Shown: one piece after another, positions 25,255 through 33,933 of the stretch
How the letters are laid out: every line of letters starts with the position of its first letter
Position numbering within the stretch: the first letter of the stretch is position 1
Assembly (NCBI GenBank): GCA_947588605.1
Contig: CANPYK010000013.1
Span: forward strand, 1 to 60,872
Length of the DNA: 60,872 nucleotides
Direction: 5' to 3'
DNA from: an uncultured Oscillospiraceae bacterium
GTDB taxonomy: Bacteria; Bacillota; Clostridia; Oscillospirales; Oscillospiraceae
Program-made: the position numbers and the translations under genes
The notes under the pieces: generated by a model
Seen by the model: the letters and a program-made list of their open reading frames with translations, nothing else
The model's database searches: none
Told to the model about the DNA's origin: nothing

Positions 25255-25926
25255 ATGGGGAACATTTTAAGAAATCTGGACTGGTCGGTGCTCACGGACA
25301 TTCTCCTGTCCGCCCTGCCGGTGCTCATCTGCATCACCCTGCACGAGTGCGCCCACGGGGTCGTGGCGCTGTGGCTGGGGGACACCACGGCCAAGGACAT
25401 GGGGCGGCTGAGCCTCAATCCCCTCAAGCATTTTGACATCATGGGCTTTCTCATGATGGCCATAGCCGGCTTCGGCTGGGCTAAGCCCGTGCCCGTGGAC
25501 ATGCGGCGCTTTCGCGACCCCAGGCGGGGCATGGCGCTGACGGCCCTGGCGGGACCCGCCGCCAACATCCTCATCGCCATAGTTTTCCTCTTCCTCTACG
25601 GGCTCCTGTGGCCCTTCCTCTACAAGAGCGGCTTCGGGCGGACCGTGGAGGTCATGATCGCCCGCACCGGCACCATCAGCGTCTCCTTCGCTGTCTTTAA
25701 CGTCCTGCCCATCCCGCCGTTGGACGGCTCCAAGGTGCTGGGGGCGTTTTTGCCGGAGGATCTCTATTGGAAGCTCATGCGCTATGAGCGCTGGGGGATG
25801 CTGCTGCTCATCGTACTGGTGTTCACCGGCGCCCTGGACGGGACGCTGGGGAGGCTCGCGGGAGCGGCCATGGACAAGCTGTGGGTCTTCGCCGAGCTTG
25901 GCAATAGATTAGGGAACCTTATCTGA
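25255..25926 (+). CDS. site-2 protease family (M50) membrane protein
   Basis: This 223-residue polytopic membrane protein has the zinc motif HECAH near residue 30 and NVLPIPPLDGSK (N...PxxDG) near residue 150, the two catalytic motifs of compact site-2 proteases. The family member upstream of scpAB is common in Clostridia; its substrate is unknown. It differs from the SpoIVFB-like protein at 9063 and is closer to the YwhC-type group. No strong ribosome binding site is seen before ATG 25255. Confidence 0.88.
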   Translation: MGNILRNLDWSVLTDILLSALPVLICITLHECAHGVVALWLGDTTAKDMGRLSLNPLKHFDIMGFLMMAIAGFGWAKPVPVDMRRFRDPRRGMALTALAGPAANILIAIVFLFLYGLLWPFLYKSGFGRTVEVMIARTGTISVSFAVFNVLPIPPLDGSKVLGAFLPEDLYWKLMRYERWGMLLLIVLVFTGALDGTLGRLAGAAMDKLWVFAELGNRLGNLI

Positions 25927-25933
25927 GGTGCAT

Positions 25934-26704
25934 ATGGAAAACCCCACCTTCCATCTGGAGGGCGTGGTGCGGACCCGGGAGGACATGGAGGATTTTGAGG
26001 GGCCGCTGACGCTGATCCTCCAGCTTTTGGCGAAAAACAAAATAGAGATCCAGGACATCCGCATCTCGGACCTGCTGGACCAGTACATGGCGTGGCTTGA
26101 CGAGATGAAGTCCATGGATTTGGAGATCGCCTCGGAGTTCGTGCAGATGGCCTCCCATCTTGTGTATATCAAGGCCCGGATGCTCCTCTCCGCCGGGGAG
26201 GAGACGGGGGAGCTGGAAGCCCTCATCGAGTCCCTGGAGAAGCTCAAGAACAAGGATGTTTACGAGCGGCTGAGGGAGGTCTTCCCCCGCATCGCCGCCC
26301 TATATACCCGCGGGGCCGGGACCATGGTCAAGCCCCCGGAATATTTGCCGGTGGACAAGGAGTACCGCTACGTCCACGAGCCCACGGACCTTCTGGACGC
26401 CATGGCGCGGGTGATGGCGGGGCGCGAGGCGGCGGCCGTGGCGCAAAACGAGCCGGGCTTTCGCTTCCCCGAGCGCATCGTCTACTCCGTCACGGAAAAA
26501 TCCCGGGAGCTTCTGGAGCGGCTGAGGACGAAGGGCCCCACCTCTCTGCGGACCATCTTCCGGGAAAACGGCAGCCGCACCGAGCTCGTGGCTACCTTCG
26601 TGGCCCTTTTGGAGCTTGCCAGGGACGGCAGTATTTTTCTGGAGGGCGAGGGGGAGGACACCTGGGTCTCCTATGTCCCGGAGACTGACACCAAAGAGGA
26701 ATGA
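25934..26704 (+). CDS. scpA: segregation and condensation protein A
   Basis: This 256-residue kleisin subunit of the SMC complex starts with the usual motif FEGPLTLILQLLAKNKIEIQD and includes EFVQMASHLVYIKARMLL and a C-terminal winged helix. It bridges SMC heads for chromosome segregation. ATG 25934 is 5 nt after GAGG. Its stop overlaps the scpB start (ATGA). Confidence 0.95.
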   Translation: MENPTFHLEGVVRTREDMEDFEGPLTLILQLLAKNKIEIQDIRISDLLDQYMAWLDEMKSMDLEIASEFVQMASHLVYIKARMLLSAGEETGELEALIESLEKLKNKDVYERLREVFPRIAALYTRGAGTMVKPPEYLPVDKEYRYVHEPTDLLDAMARVMAGREAAAVAQNEPGFRFPERIVYSVTEKSRELLERLRTKGPTSLRTIFRENGSRTELVATFVALLELARDGSIFLEGEGEDTWVSYVPETDTKEE

Positions 26705-27291
26705 ACGATATGGAGATACACGAATTGGAGGCCGCCATCGAGGGCATCCTCTTCGCCTCCGGCGAGGCGGTCCACGTCAAGCGGCTGGCGGCGGTGCTGG
26801 CCGTGGACGAGGAATTGATCTTCGATACCGCCAAGCATCTGGCGGACAGGCTCGTCTACGAGGGCCGGGGCATCCGGCTCATACGGCTGGAGGACCAGCT
26901 CCAGCTTTGCTCCGCGCCGGAGTACGCCGACGTCATCCGGCAGGCGCTGGAGACGCGCAAGCCGCCCAAGCTCACCCAGACGGCGTTGGAGGTGCTGAGC
27001 ATCGTGGCGTACTTCCAGCCGGTGACCAGGGCCTATATCGACGACGTGCGCGGGGCCGACTCCAGCTACACCGTGGGGGTCCTCACGGAACGGGGCCTCA
27101 TCGAGCCCTGCGGCACGCTGGACGCGCCGGGGCGGCCTACGCTGCTCAGAACGACCAATAATTTCCTGCGCACCTTCGGGCTTTCGAGCCTTGAGGAGCT
27201 TCCCGAGCTGCCCCAGAAGGGCGCGGAGGACGGGGAACAGCTGCGCATCCAGGAATCCATCGACGCCCTGACGGCGGGCAAGGAAGAGTAA
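26701..27291 (+). CDS. scpB: segregation and condensation protein B
   Basis: This 196-residue protein has two winged-helix domains (LEAAIEGILFASGEAV ... LTQTALEVLSIVAYFQPVTR ... RPTLLRTTNNFLRTFGL), the standard ScpB layout. It dimerises and binds ScpA in the SMC complex. The start at 26701 overlaps the scpA stop; ATG 26710 is an alternative. Confidence 0.95.
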   Translation: MNDMEIHELEAAIEGILFASGEAVHVKRLAAVLAVDEELIFDTAKHLADRLVYEGRGIRLIRLEDQLQLCSAPEYADVIRQALETRKPPKLTQTALEVLSIVAYFQPVTRAYIDDVRGADSSYTVGVLTERGLIEPCGTLDAPGRPTLLRTTNNFLRTFGLSSLEELPELPQKGAEDGEQLRIQESIDALTAGKEE

Positions 27292-27345
27292 AAGAAATTC
27301 CCCGGATGGAAACGGTTTTTTAGGAAAGGATAAGGAGGTGGGCGC

Positions 27346-28095
27346 TTGACGCTGATATTGCTCATACCGGCGATCGTGACCTTGTGCTTTGGGGCGTGGA
27401 AAGCGGCGCTCATCGTGCTGGGCGTGGGGGTCGTGCTGGACTTTGTCATCGCCATGCTGCGCGTGGGCGCGCGGGCGACGCTGGAGGACGGTGTCTTCGG
27501 CCTTCGGGTCCTGGCCGGACCCGTGAAGCTCACGCTCCTTCCCAAGGCCGAAAAGGAGGAGAAGGCCGAGCCCGAGGAGGAAGAAAAAGAACCGAAAAAG
27601 AAGCCAAAAAAGCGGAAAAAGGCCAAAAAGAAGAAGGAAAAGGCCGAAGCCGAGGCTCCGGCGGGGGAGAAGAAGGAGAAGAAAAAGCTTCCCATCAAGA
27701 TAGACCTGGAGCTTATCTCCACGGTCCTGTCCGCCCTGGGGGAGCTTTTGGGGAGGCTCCGGCGGAAGATCTCCATCGACAAGCTCACCGTCCACTACAC
27801 CGTGGCCGCCGAGGACCCGGCGTCCGCCGCCATGACCTTCGGGTACGCCAGCGCGGGCCTGAATGCCCTGATGCCGGCGGTGGAGAACATCTTCAAGGTC
27901 AAGGACCGGGACGTGGGCGTGGCGGTGACCTTCGACGAGTCGGAGGCCGACATTACCTTGGACGCCCAGCTGACCCTGGCGGTTTGGGAGATCTTTTACA
28001 TCGTCTTCGCGGTCTGGCCGGTGGTCAAAAACATCGTCAGGCAATTTTTGAACAAGAGAAAGGTGGATAAAAATGGACAATCATCCGATCAATGA
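27346..28095 (+). CDS. DUF2953 membrane protein (YtfI-like)
   Basis: This 249-residue protein has two N-terminal membrane segments, an extremely Lys/Glu-rich block around residues 67-110, and a C-terminal DUF2953 domain with the sequence YASAGLNALMPAVENIF. In Bacillus the DUF2953 protein YtfI precedes ytfJ (gerW) in a sporulation operon, the same order as here. TTG 27346 follows AGGAGG (spacing 7), a strong site. It overlaps gerW by 23 bp. Confidence 0.8.
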   Translation: MTLILLIPAIVTLCFGAWKAALIVLGVGVVLDFVIAMLRVGARATLEDGVFGLRVLAGPVKLTLLPKAEKEEKAEPEEEEKEPKKKPKKRKKAKKKKEKAEAEAPAGEKKEKKKLPIKIDLELISTVLSALGELLGRLRRKISIDKLTVHYTVAAEDPASAAMTFGYASAGLNALMPAVENIFKVKDRDVGVAVTFDESEADITLDAQLTLAVWEIFYIVFAVWPVVKNIVRQFLNKRKVDKNGQSSDQ

Positions 28096-28510
28096 CTTCA
28101 TGGGCAGCGTGATGCAGAAGCTCCGGGAGATGGCGGACACCAGCACCGTCATCGGCGAGAGCATCGTCACGCCGGACGGCATCACCATCATCCCCGTCTC
28201 CCGGGTGAGCATGGGCTTCGCCTCCGGCGGGTCCGAGTTCACCGGCAAGCACCAGAAGGACGGGCAGGCGAGCCCCTTCGGCGCGGGGACCGGCGGCAGT
28301 GTGAAGATCGAGCCGTTGGCCTTCGTGGTCATCAAGGACAGCCAGGTGCGGGTCATGACCATCGAGCCGCCGGCGTCCACCACCATCGACCGCATCATCG
28401 ACGGCGCGCCGGAGATCGTGGACAAGATCACCGCCGCCCTCGATAAGCGCAAGGCCGACAAGGCCAAAAAGGAAGCCGAGGCCGCCGAGGCGGAGGATTT
28501 CGACGAATAA
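28073..28510 (+). CDS. gerW: GerW family sporulation protein (YtfJ)
   Basis: This 145-residue protein contains the YtfJ/GerW core: VIGESIVTPDGITIIPVSRVSMGFASGG, a Gly-rich loop, and GGSVKIEPLAFVVI. The charged C-terminal tail is variable. In Bacillus GerW is made in the developing spore and is needed for proper germination with alanine. Its ribosome binding site (GAAAGGTGG) lies within the upstream gene. Confidence 0.9.
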   Translation: MDNHPINDFMGSVMQKLREMADTSTVIGESIVTPDGITIIPVSRVSMGFASGGSEFTGKHQKDGQASPFGAGTGGSVKIEPLAFVVIKDSQVRVMTIEPPASTTIDRIIDGAPEIVDKITAALDKRKADKAKKEAEAAEAEDFDE

Positions 28511-28533
28511 CGCCTGAGATTTTGCCCATACTG
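28504..28533 (+). promoter_or_regulatory. candidate sigma-G/F promoter of the second carboxypeptidase
   Basis: CGAATA (28504-28509), a 17-bp spacer and CATACTG (28527-28533) match the Bacillus sigma-G pattern (gHATR, spacer 17-18, CATnHTA) at all but the last base. It overlaps the end of gerW and ends 20 bp before the start codon. Confidence 0.45.
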
Positions 28534-28553
28534 ACACCGGAAGGTGGTGCCGT

Positions 28554-29684
28554 ATGGTCAAAAATCGAAATAAGCTCATATCGCTCATCGCCGCCATGTC
28601 CCTCTCGGCGGCGATGGTCGTTTTCGCGCCTCTCCCGGCCCGGGCGGCGGGGGAGTGGCCGCGGGTCTGCGCGCAGTGCGCTATTTTGACGGACGCCCGC
28701 ACCGGGCAGGCGCTCTTTGAAAAGGACGCGGACACGCCCAGGCCCATCGCCAGCGTCACGAAGCTCATGACGGCGCTGGTGGTCCTGGAAAACGCCGCCC
28801 TGACCGAGACGGTCACCGTGCCCGGGGAGGCCGCGGGCGTGGAGGGGACCAGCCTCTATCTCAAGGCGGGGGATACCCTCACCGTCCGGGAGCTCCTTTA
28901 CGGGCTCCTGCTGGAGTCCGGCAACGACGCCGCCGTGGCGCTGGCCGTCCATGTGGCGGGGAGCGTGGAGGCGTTTGTCGGGCTCATGAACGGGAAGGCC
29001 GCCGCGCTCGGGATGGAGAGGACACATTATGTAAACCCCCACGGCCTCACGGCGGAGGGGCACCAGTCCACGGCGCGGGATCTGGCAAAGCTCATGGCCC
29101 GGTGCGCGGAAGACCCCGCGTTCGTCCGGATCGCCTCCACGGAGCGTATCTCCATAGCGGGGCGGAGCTTTAAAAACCACAATAAGCTCCTGGGGAGCTT
29201 TGAGGGGACAATTGCCGGTAAGACCGGCTACACCAAGGCCGCCGGACGGACGCTGGTGACGTGCGCTGAGCGCGATGGCATGAGGCTCGTCTGCGTCACC
29301 CTCAACGACGGCGACGACTGGGACGACCACGCCGCCCTTTATGAGGCGGGGTTCGCCGCCTTTGAGCGGCGCGTTTGCGTCCGGGCCGGGGAGGTCCCGG
29401 CGGCGGTGCCCGTCATCGCCGGCGTGGAGGACGAGGTGGCGGTCAGGGCACGCCGCGGCGCGTGCGTTTTCTGCCGCAGGGGGGACGAGATCGCCACGCG
29501 CGTGTGCCTCCCGGCGTTCGTTTACGCCGACGTGAGGGCGGGGGATGTGCTGGGGCGGCTGGAGATTTTGCGAAACGGCGAGGTCTTGGACACCGTGGCG
29601 CTGGAGGCCGTCCGGGATGTGAAGCGGGACAGGGACCAGGAGCTCACCTTCTGGGAGAGATGCAAGAGGAGCTTGGGATGGTAG
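28554..29684 (+). CDS. D-alanyl-D-alanine carboxypeptidase (S11 family), probably sporulation-linked
   Basis: This 376-residue secreted penicillin-binding protein has a signal peptide (LISLIAAMSLSAAMVVFAPLPARA), SxxK (ASVTKLMTAL), SxN (LLESGNDAAVAL) and KTG (IAGKTGYTKAAGR). It lacks the C-terminal membrane anchor of the protein at 4098; the C-terminus is a PBP5_C-like region. It removes terminal D-Ala of peptidoglycan. Its position directly after gerW and the sigma-G/F-like promoter suggest action on spore cortex, like DacF or DacB of Bacillus. It contains one TTATGTAAAC copy (29027-29036) encoding Tyr-Val-Asn. Confidence 0.9.
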   Translation: MVKNRNKLISLIAAMSLSAAMVVFAPLPARAAGEWPRVCAQCAILTDARTGQALFEKDADTPRPIASVTKLMTALVVLENAALTETVTVPGEAAGVEGTSLYLKAGDTLTVRELLYGLLLESGNDAAVALAVHVAGSVEAFVGLMNGKAAALGMERTHYVNPHGLTAEGHQSTARDLAKLMARCAEDPAFVRIASTERISIAGRSFKNHNKLLGSFEGTIAGKTGYTKAAGRTLVTCAERDGMRLVCVTLNDGDDWDDHAALYEAGFAAFERRVCVRAGEVPAAVPVIAGVEDEVAVRARRGACVFCRRGDEIATRVCLPAFVYADVRAGDVLGRLEILRNGEVLDTVALEAVRDVKRDRDQELTFWERCKRSLGW

Positions 29685-30388
29685 AGAGACTGCAAAAGCT
29701 CATATCCGCCGCCGGGATCGCCTCCCGGCGGGCGGCGGAGGAGATGATCGCCTCCGGGCGCGTCACCGTCAACGGCGCCGTGGCGGGCCTCGGCGATAAG
29801 GCCGACCCCGAGACGGATGAGATATGCGTGGACGGGAAGGCCATTGGCAATAAGCCCGGGCGGCGCTATTACATAATGCTCCACAAGCCCGTGGGGTACG
29901 TCACCACCATGGCCGACGAGAAGGGCCGGCGGACGGTGGCGGAGCTGGTGGCGGACGTGCCCGCCAGGGTCTACCCGGTGGGGCGGCTGGACATAAACTC
30001 CGAGGGCCTGCTGCTCATGACCAACGACGGGGATTTTGCCAACCTTGTGACCCACCCGTCCTTTGAAAAGGAGAAGGTCTACCGGGTGCTGGTCACCGGC
30101 GACATCGCCGCCGGAGTGAAGAGGCTCCTGGAGCCCATGGAGCTGGACGGCGAGCCGGTGCGCAAGCCCAAGGTGACGGTCCTGCGCCGGGAGGGCGGCC
30201 TTGCCACGCTGGAGATCGTCATCCACGAGGGGAAAAACCGGCAGATCCGGCGCATGTGCGACATAGCCGGCCTCACCGTCAAGCGCCTGACCCGTGTGCG
30301 CGTGGGGCCGGTGGCGCTGGGGAAGCTTCCCCGCGGGCACTGGCGGGAGCTCACGGATAACGAGGTCCGGGCGCTGCGGGGAAAATGA
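29678..30388 (+). CDS. rluB: rRNA pseudouridine synthase (RsuA/RluB family)
   Basis: This 236-residue enzyme has an N-terminal S4 RNA-binding domain (MVERLQKLISAAGIASRRAAEEMI) and the catalytic Asp in VGRLDINSEGLLL, followed by GKNRQIRRMC. It isomerises a uridine in ribosomal RNA; the RluB-type assignment (23S rRNA) is the closest by sequence feel but not certain. GAGGAG lies 6-7 nt before ATG 29678. It overlaps the carboxypeptidase by 7 bp. Confidence 0.88.
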   Translation: MVERLQKLISAAGIASRRAAEEMIASGRVTVNGAVAGLGDKADPETDEICVDGKAIGNKPGRRYYIMLHKPVGYVTTMADEKGRRTVAELVADVPARVYPVGRLDINSEGLLLMTNDGDFANLVTHPSFEKEKVYRVLVTGDIAAGVKRLLEPMELDGEPVRKPKVTVLRREGGLATLEIVIHEGKNRQIRRMCDIAGLTVKRLTRVRVGPVALGKLPRGHWRELTDNEVRALRGK

Positions 30389-30438
30389 CCCTTTTGCAGG
30401 GGAAATTTGCAAAAATTGCTTTTTTTGTGAAAAATAGC

Positions 30439-30466
30439 TTGCATTTTTCGCGCGGGGCCCTATAAT
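30439..30466 (+). promoter_or_regulatory. sigma-A promoter of the RpiR-type regulator
   Basis: TTGCAT (30439-30444), a 16-bp spacer and TATAAT (30461-30466) lie in an AT-rich gap 53 bp before the gene. This starts the regulator-flavoprotein-cmk-plsC-ispH run. Confidence 0.7.
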
Positions 30467-30518
30467 TGAGGGGCGAAGACATAGTATTACGCAAAATACG
30501 AGCGATTGGGTGAAGGAA

Positions 30519-31382
30519 ATGGGCAAGGATGTTCTGGCGGCGATCAAGGCGCTGAGCCCCACGTTTTCCAAGGGGCAGAGGCGCATCGCCGCGTTTATTA
30601 CCGAATATTACGAGAAGGCCGCCTTCATGACGGCGGGGAAGCTGGGCCAGGCCGCCGGGGTCTCGGAATCCACGGTGGTGCGCTTCGCCTCGGACCTGGG
30701 GTACGAGGGATACCCGGAGATGCGCCGGGCCATGCAGGAGCTGGTGAAGAACCGGCTCACCACCGTCCAGCGCATCGAGGTGGCAAGGGAGCTCATCACG
30801 GGGCCGGACGTACCGGAGACGGTCCTCAATTCCGACATGGCCAAGATCCGCCATACCCTGGAGGAGCTGGACCGGGAGGAGTTTACCAGGGCCGCCCAGG
30901 CCATCAGTAAGGCCAGGACCATCTACATCGTGGGGGTGCGGTCCTCGGCGGTGCTCTCCAACTTCATGGGGTTTTACTTAAACCAGCTCTTTCCCGACGT
31001 GCGGGTCATCTCCCAAAGCGCCTTTTCCGAGATTTACGAGCAGATCCTGCACATCGGCGAGGGGGACGTGCTGGTGGCCATCTCCTTCCCGCGCTACTCC
31101 CGGCGGACCATCATGGCCATGCGCTACGCCCGGGACAAGGGCGCGCGGATCGTGGGCATCACGGATTCCGAGTCCTCGCTGGTGGCGCAGTTGGCCGATC
31201 TGAAGCTCTACGCCCGCAGCGACATGATCTCCTTCCTCGACTCCCTGGTCGCGCCCCTGAGCCTCATCAACGCCCTGGTGCTGGCGGTGGCGGAGGCGTC
31301 CAGCAAGGACCTGGAGGCGTCCTTCCAGAAGCTGGAGAACATCTGGTCGGAGTTTGACGTCTATGAAAAGTACGAGCCCTGA
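30519..31382 (+). CDS. MurR/RpiR family transcriptional regulator
   Basis: This 287-residue regulator has an N-terminal helix-turn-helix (TFSKGQRRIAAFI ... GVSESTVVRFASDLGYEGYPEMR) and a SIS sugar-phosphate-binding domain (IYIVGVRSSAVLSNF ... ISFPRYSRRTIMAMRYARDKG). Such proteins respond to phosphosugars. No sugar operon adjoins it, so the target is unknown. The start is ATG 30519 or GTG 30510; neither has an ideal ribosome binding site. Confidence 0.9.
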   Translation: MGKDVLAAIKALSPTFSKGQRRIAAFITEYYEKAAFMTAGKLGQAAGVSESTVVRFASDLGYEGYPEMRRAMQELVKNRLTTVQRIEVARELITGPDVPETVLNSDMAKIRHTLEELDREEFTRAAQAISKARTIYIVGVRSSAVLSNFMGFYLNQLFPDVRVISQSAFSEIYEQILHIGEGDVLVAISFPRYSRRTIMAMRYARDKGARIVGITDSESSLVAQLADLKLYARSDMISFLDSLVAPLSLINALVLAVAEASSKDLEASFQKLENIWSEFDVYEKYEP

Positions 31383-32604
31383 GCTGACCGTCATCGGCGG
31401 CGGCGCGGCGGGGCTCATGGCGGCGGGGCTGGCGGCCCGGGAGGGGCTGTCCGTCACCGTTTTGGAGAAAACGGCCCACACCGCCCGGAAGCTGGGCATC
31501 ACCGGCAAGGGGCGGTGCAACGTCACGAACGCCGCCTCCCCCCGGGAGGTGGTGGCCAATATCCCCGGAAACGGGAAGTTCCTCTACAGCGCCGTGACGG
31601 CCTTCCCGCCAAGCGCTGTGATGGAGCTTTTTGAGAGCCTGGGCGTGCCCTTGAAGGTGGAGCGGGGGAACCGGGTGTTCCCGGTATCCGACAGGGCCCA
31701 GGACATCTGCGAGGCCCTGCGGCGGTTTTGCGGGGCCGGCGGAGTGAAGCTCGTCCACGAAAAAGCCCTGGATATCATGGTCTCCGAGGGGTGTGTCAGG
31801 GGGGTCCGAACGGCCTCCGGGACCCTTCCTACCCCCCGTATCCTGGTCGCCACGGGGGGTCTCAGCTACCCCGCAACGGGGTCCGACGGGGACGGCTACC
31901 GGATGGCGAAGGCGGTGGGCCACACCGTCGTGCCGCCCCGGCCCAGCCTCGTGCCCTTAGTGGCGGAGGGGGAGGACTGCGGGCGGATGCAGGGCTTCGC
32001 CCTCAAAAATGTGGGCCTCCGGGTGGAGGATGGGGACGGGAGGAAGGTCTACGAGGACTTCGGGGAGCTGCTGTTCACCCATTTCGGCCTCTCCGGGCCC
32101 ACAGTGCTCTCGGCCTCGGCGCATATGCGGGACTTTGAACGCAACCGGTACACCGTGTATATCGACTTAAAGCCCGCTTTGGACGAGGAGACGCTGGATA
32201 AACGGATCTTGCGGGATTTTGAGAAGTACAAGAACCGGGATTTCCAAAACGCCCTCACGGACCTTGCCGGCCGCAGCATGATCCCTGTGCTGGTGGAGCG
32301 CTCCGGCATCCCGCCGGAGACGAAGGTCAACTCCGTCACAAAGGAGCAGCGGCGCGGCCTTGTGCGGCTTTTCAAATCCTTCCCGGTGCGCATCGCCGGG
32401 GCGCGGCCCGTGGAGGAGGCTATCGTCACCGCCGGGGGCGTGGACGTGCGGGAGGTCGACCCGAGAAGCATGGAGTCGAAGCTTGTGAAGGGGCTTTATT
32501 TTGCCGGGGAGGTCCTGGATCTGGACGCCTACACCGGCGGATTCAACCTGCAGATCGCCTGGTCCACCGCTTACGCGGCGGCTATGGCGGCGGGAAAGGA
32601 GTAA
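31363..32604 (+). CDS. NAD(P)/FAD-dependent oxidoreductase (BaiN/HI0933-like)
   Basis: This 413-residue flavoprotein has the dinucleotide motif VIGGGAAGLMAAGLAA at the N-terminus, KLGITGKGRCNVTN (typical of the HI0933 family), ATGGLSYPATGSDGDGY, and the C-terminal FAD motif LYFAGEVLDLDAYTGGFNLQIAWSTA. The substrate is unknown; a BaiN relative acts in bile-acid dehydroxylation, but most members are uncharacterised housekeeping flavoproteins. ATG 31363 overlaps the regulator gene by 20 bp and follows GGAG. Confidence 0.88.
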   Translation: MKSTSPELTVIGGGAAGLMAAGLAAREGLSVTVLEKTAHTARKLGITGKGRCNVTNAASPREVVANIPGNGKFLYSAVTAFPPSAVMELFESLGVPLKVERGNRVFPVSDRAQDICEALRRFCGAGGVKLVHEKALDIMVSEGCVRGVRTASGTLPTPRILVATGGLSYPATGSDGDGYRMAKAVGHTVVPPRPSLVPLVAEGEDCGRMQGFALKNVGLRVEDGDGRKVYEDFGELLFTHFGLSGPTVLSASAHMRDFERNRYTVYIDLKPALDEETLDKRILRDFEKYKNRDFQNALTDLAGRSMIPVLVERSGIPPETKVNSVTKEQRRGLVRLFKSFPVRIAGARPVEEAIVTAGGVDVREVDPRSMESKLVKGLYFAGEVLDLDAYTGGFNLQIAWSTAYAAAMAAGKE

Positions 32605-32607
32605 GCT

Positions 32608-33288
32608 ATGGGACATACGGCTATCGCCATTGACGGCCCCTCCGGGGCGGGGAAATCGACCCTGGCGCGGATGGCGGCGAAAAAGCTGGGGTACATCTAC
32701 GTGGACACCGGCGCGCTCTACCGCACCGTGGGGCTCTACGCTTTGCGGCACGGGGCGGACGTACACGACGAGCAGGCCGTGGCGGCGCTCCTGCCGGAGA
32801 TCGGCATCGAAATGCGCTACGACGGCGCGGGGGTCCAGCGGATGATCTTGAACGGCGAGGACGTCTCCGACCTCATCCGCACGCCGGAGGTGTCCATGGC
32901 GGCCTCGGCGGTCTCCGCCCTGGGGCCGGTGCGGGCCTTTTTGCTGGACACCCAGCGGGACATGGCGCGGCGCTATGACGTGATCATGGACGGGCGGGAC
33001 ATCGGCACCGTCGTCCTCCCGGAGGCAAATGTCAAAATATTCCTCACCGCCTCGCCCCGGGAGCGGGCCCACCGGCGCTGGCGGGAGCTGAGAGAAAAGG
33101 GAATGGACGTGGCGCTGGAGGACGTCCTGCGGGACGTGGAGACCAGGGACAAAAACGACTCCGGCCGCGCCCTGGCGCCCCTGCGGCCGGCGGAGGACGC
33201 GGTGATGTGCGACACCACGGAGCTGGATCTGGAGGCGAGCCTGGAGCTCATTCTGGACACCGTGAAAAAGAGGCAGAGCCATGGCTGA
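32608..33288 (+). CDS. cmk: cytidylate kinase
   Basis: This 226-residue enzyme phosphorylates CMP/dCMP. P-loop AIDGPSGAGKST, YVDTGALYRTVG and MDGRDIGTVVLPEA are family signatures, with the LID region RDKNDSGRALAPL. It overlaps plsC by 8 bp; cmk-plsC-ispH-rpsA is a conserved Clostridia order. Confidence 0.97.
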   Translation: MGHTAIAIDGPSGAGKSTLARMAAKKLGYIYVDTGALYRTVGLYALRHGADVHDEQAVAALLPEIGIEMRYDGAGVQRMILNGEDVSDLIRTPEVSMAASAVSALGPVRAFLLDTQRDMARRYDVIMDGRDIGTVVLPEANVKIFLTASPRERAHRRWRELREKGMDVALEDVLRDVETRDKNDSGRALAPLRPAEDAVMCDTTELDLEASLELILDTVKKRQSHG

Positions 33289-33931
33289 CGAAGAAAAAAA
33301 GGAAGAAAAGCGCCGGGACCCGACCTACGGGCTCTATGTGTTCCTGCGGGCCATCGTGATGGCGTTCGTGTGGCTTTTCAAGCCCTTCCGGATCGTACAT
33401 CGGGAGAAGCTGCCGGCGGGGCCGGCGGTCATTTGCGCCAACCACTCCAGCTTCACCGACCCCTTCTACATGGCCTTCGCCGTGCCCTGGCGGGAGCACC
33501 TGTGCCTCATGGCGAAAAAGGAGCTCTTCCGCTTCAAGCCCCTGGGCTTTCTCCTGCGGCACATCGGCACCTTCCCGGTGGACCGGGAGGCCATGGCGGA
33601 TATGGAGGCCATGAAAAACGCCCTCAATGTCCTCAAGGCCGGCAACAAGCTGGGCATCTTCCCGGAGGGAACGCGCTCCACCGAGGACGGGGCCGTCAGC
33701 CCCAAGGCCGGGGCGGTGCGCATCGCCCAGAAGATGGGCGTGCCGCTGGTGCCTATGTTCATCCCGCGGAAAAAGAAGTTTTTCCGCCGCAACCCCATCA
33801 TCGTGGGGGACCCCATCGACGTGAAGGCCATGGGGCGGCTCAAGGGCGAGGAGCTGGAGCGCGTGGCGGACGAGCTGATGGATAAGATCGCGGCTTTGGG
33901 GCATACTAGGATGGAACCGGGGAGGGCGTGA
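33281..33931 (+). CDS. plsC: 1-acyl-sn-glycerol-3-phosphate acyltransferase
   Basis: This 216-residue membrane-associated acyltransferase makes phosphatidic acid. The catalytic NHSSFTD (HX4D) and the substrate motif FPEGTRSTEDG are present, with a hydrophobic N-terminal segment (LYVFLRAIVMAFVWLF). ATG 33281 lies within the end of cmk. Confidence 0.93.
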   Translation: MADEEKKEEKRRDPTYGLYVFLRAIVMAFVWLFKPFRIVHREKLPAGPAVICANHSSFTDPFYMAFAVPWREHLCLMAKKELFRFKPLGFLLRHIGTFPVDREAMADMEAMKNALNVLKAGNKLGIFPEGTRSTEDGAVSPKAGAVRIAQKMGVPLVPMFIPRKKKFFRRNPIIVGDPIDVKAMGRLKGEELERVADELMDKIAALGHTRMEPGRA

Positions 33932-33933
33932 GC

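Noticed and set aside
27540-27680. Lys/Glu-rich block in the DUF2953 gene as a frameshift artefact
   Set aside because: The frame continues into a recognisable DUF2953 domain, and charged low-complexity linkers are common there.
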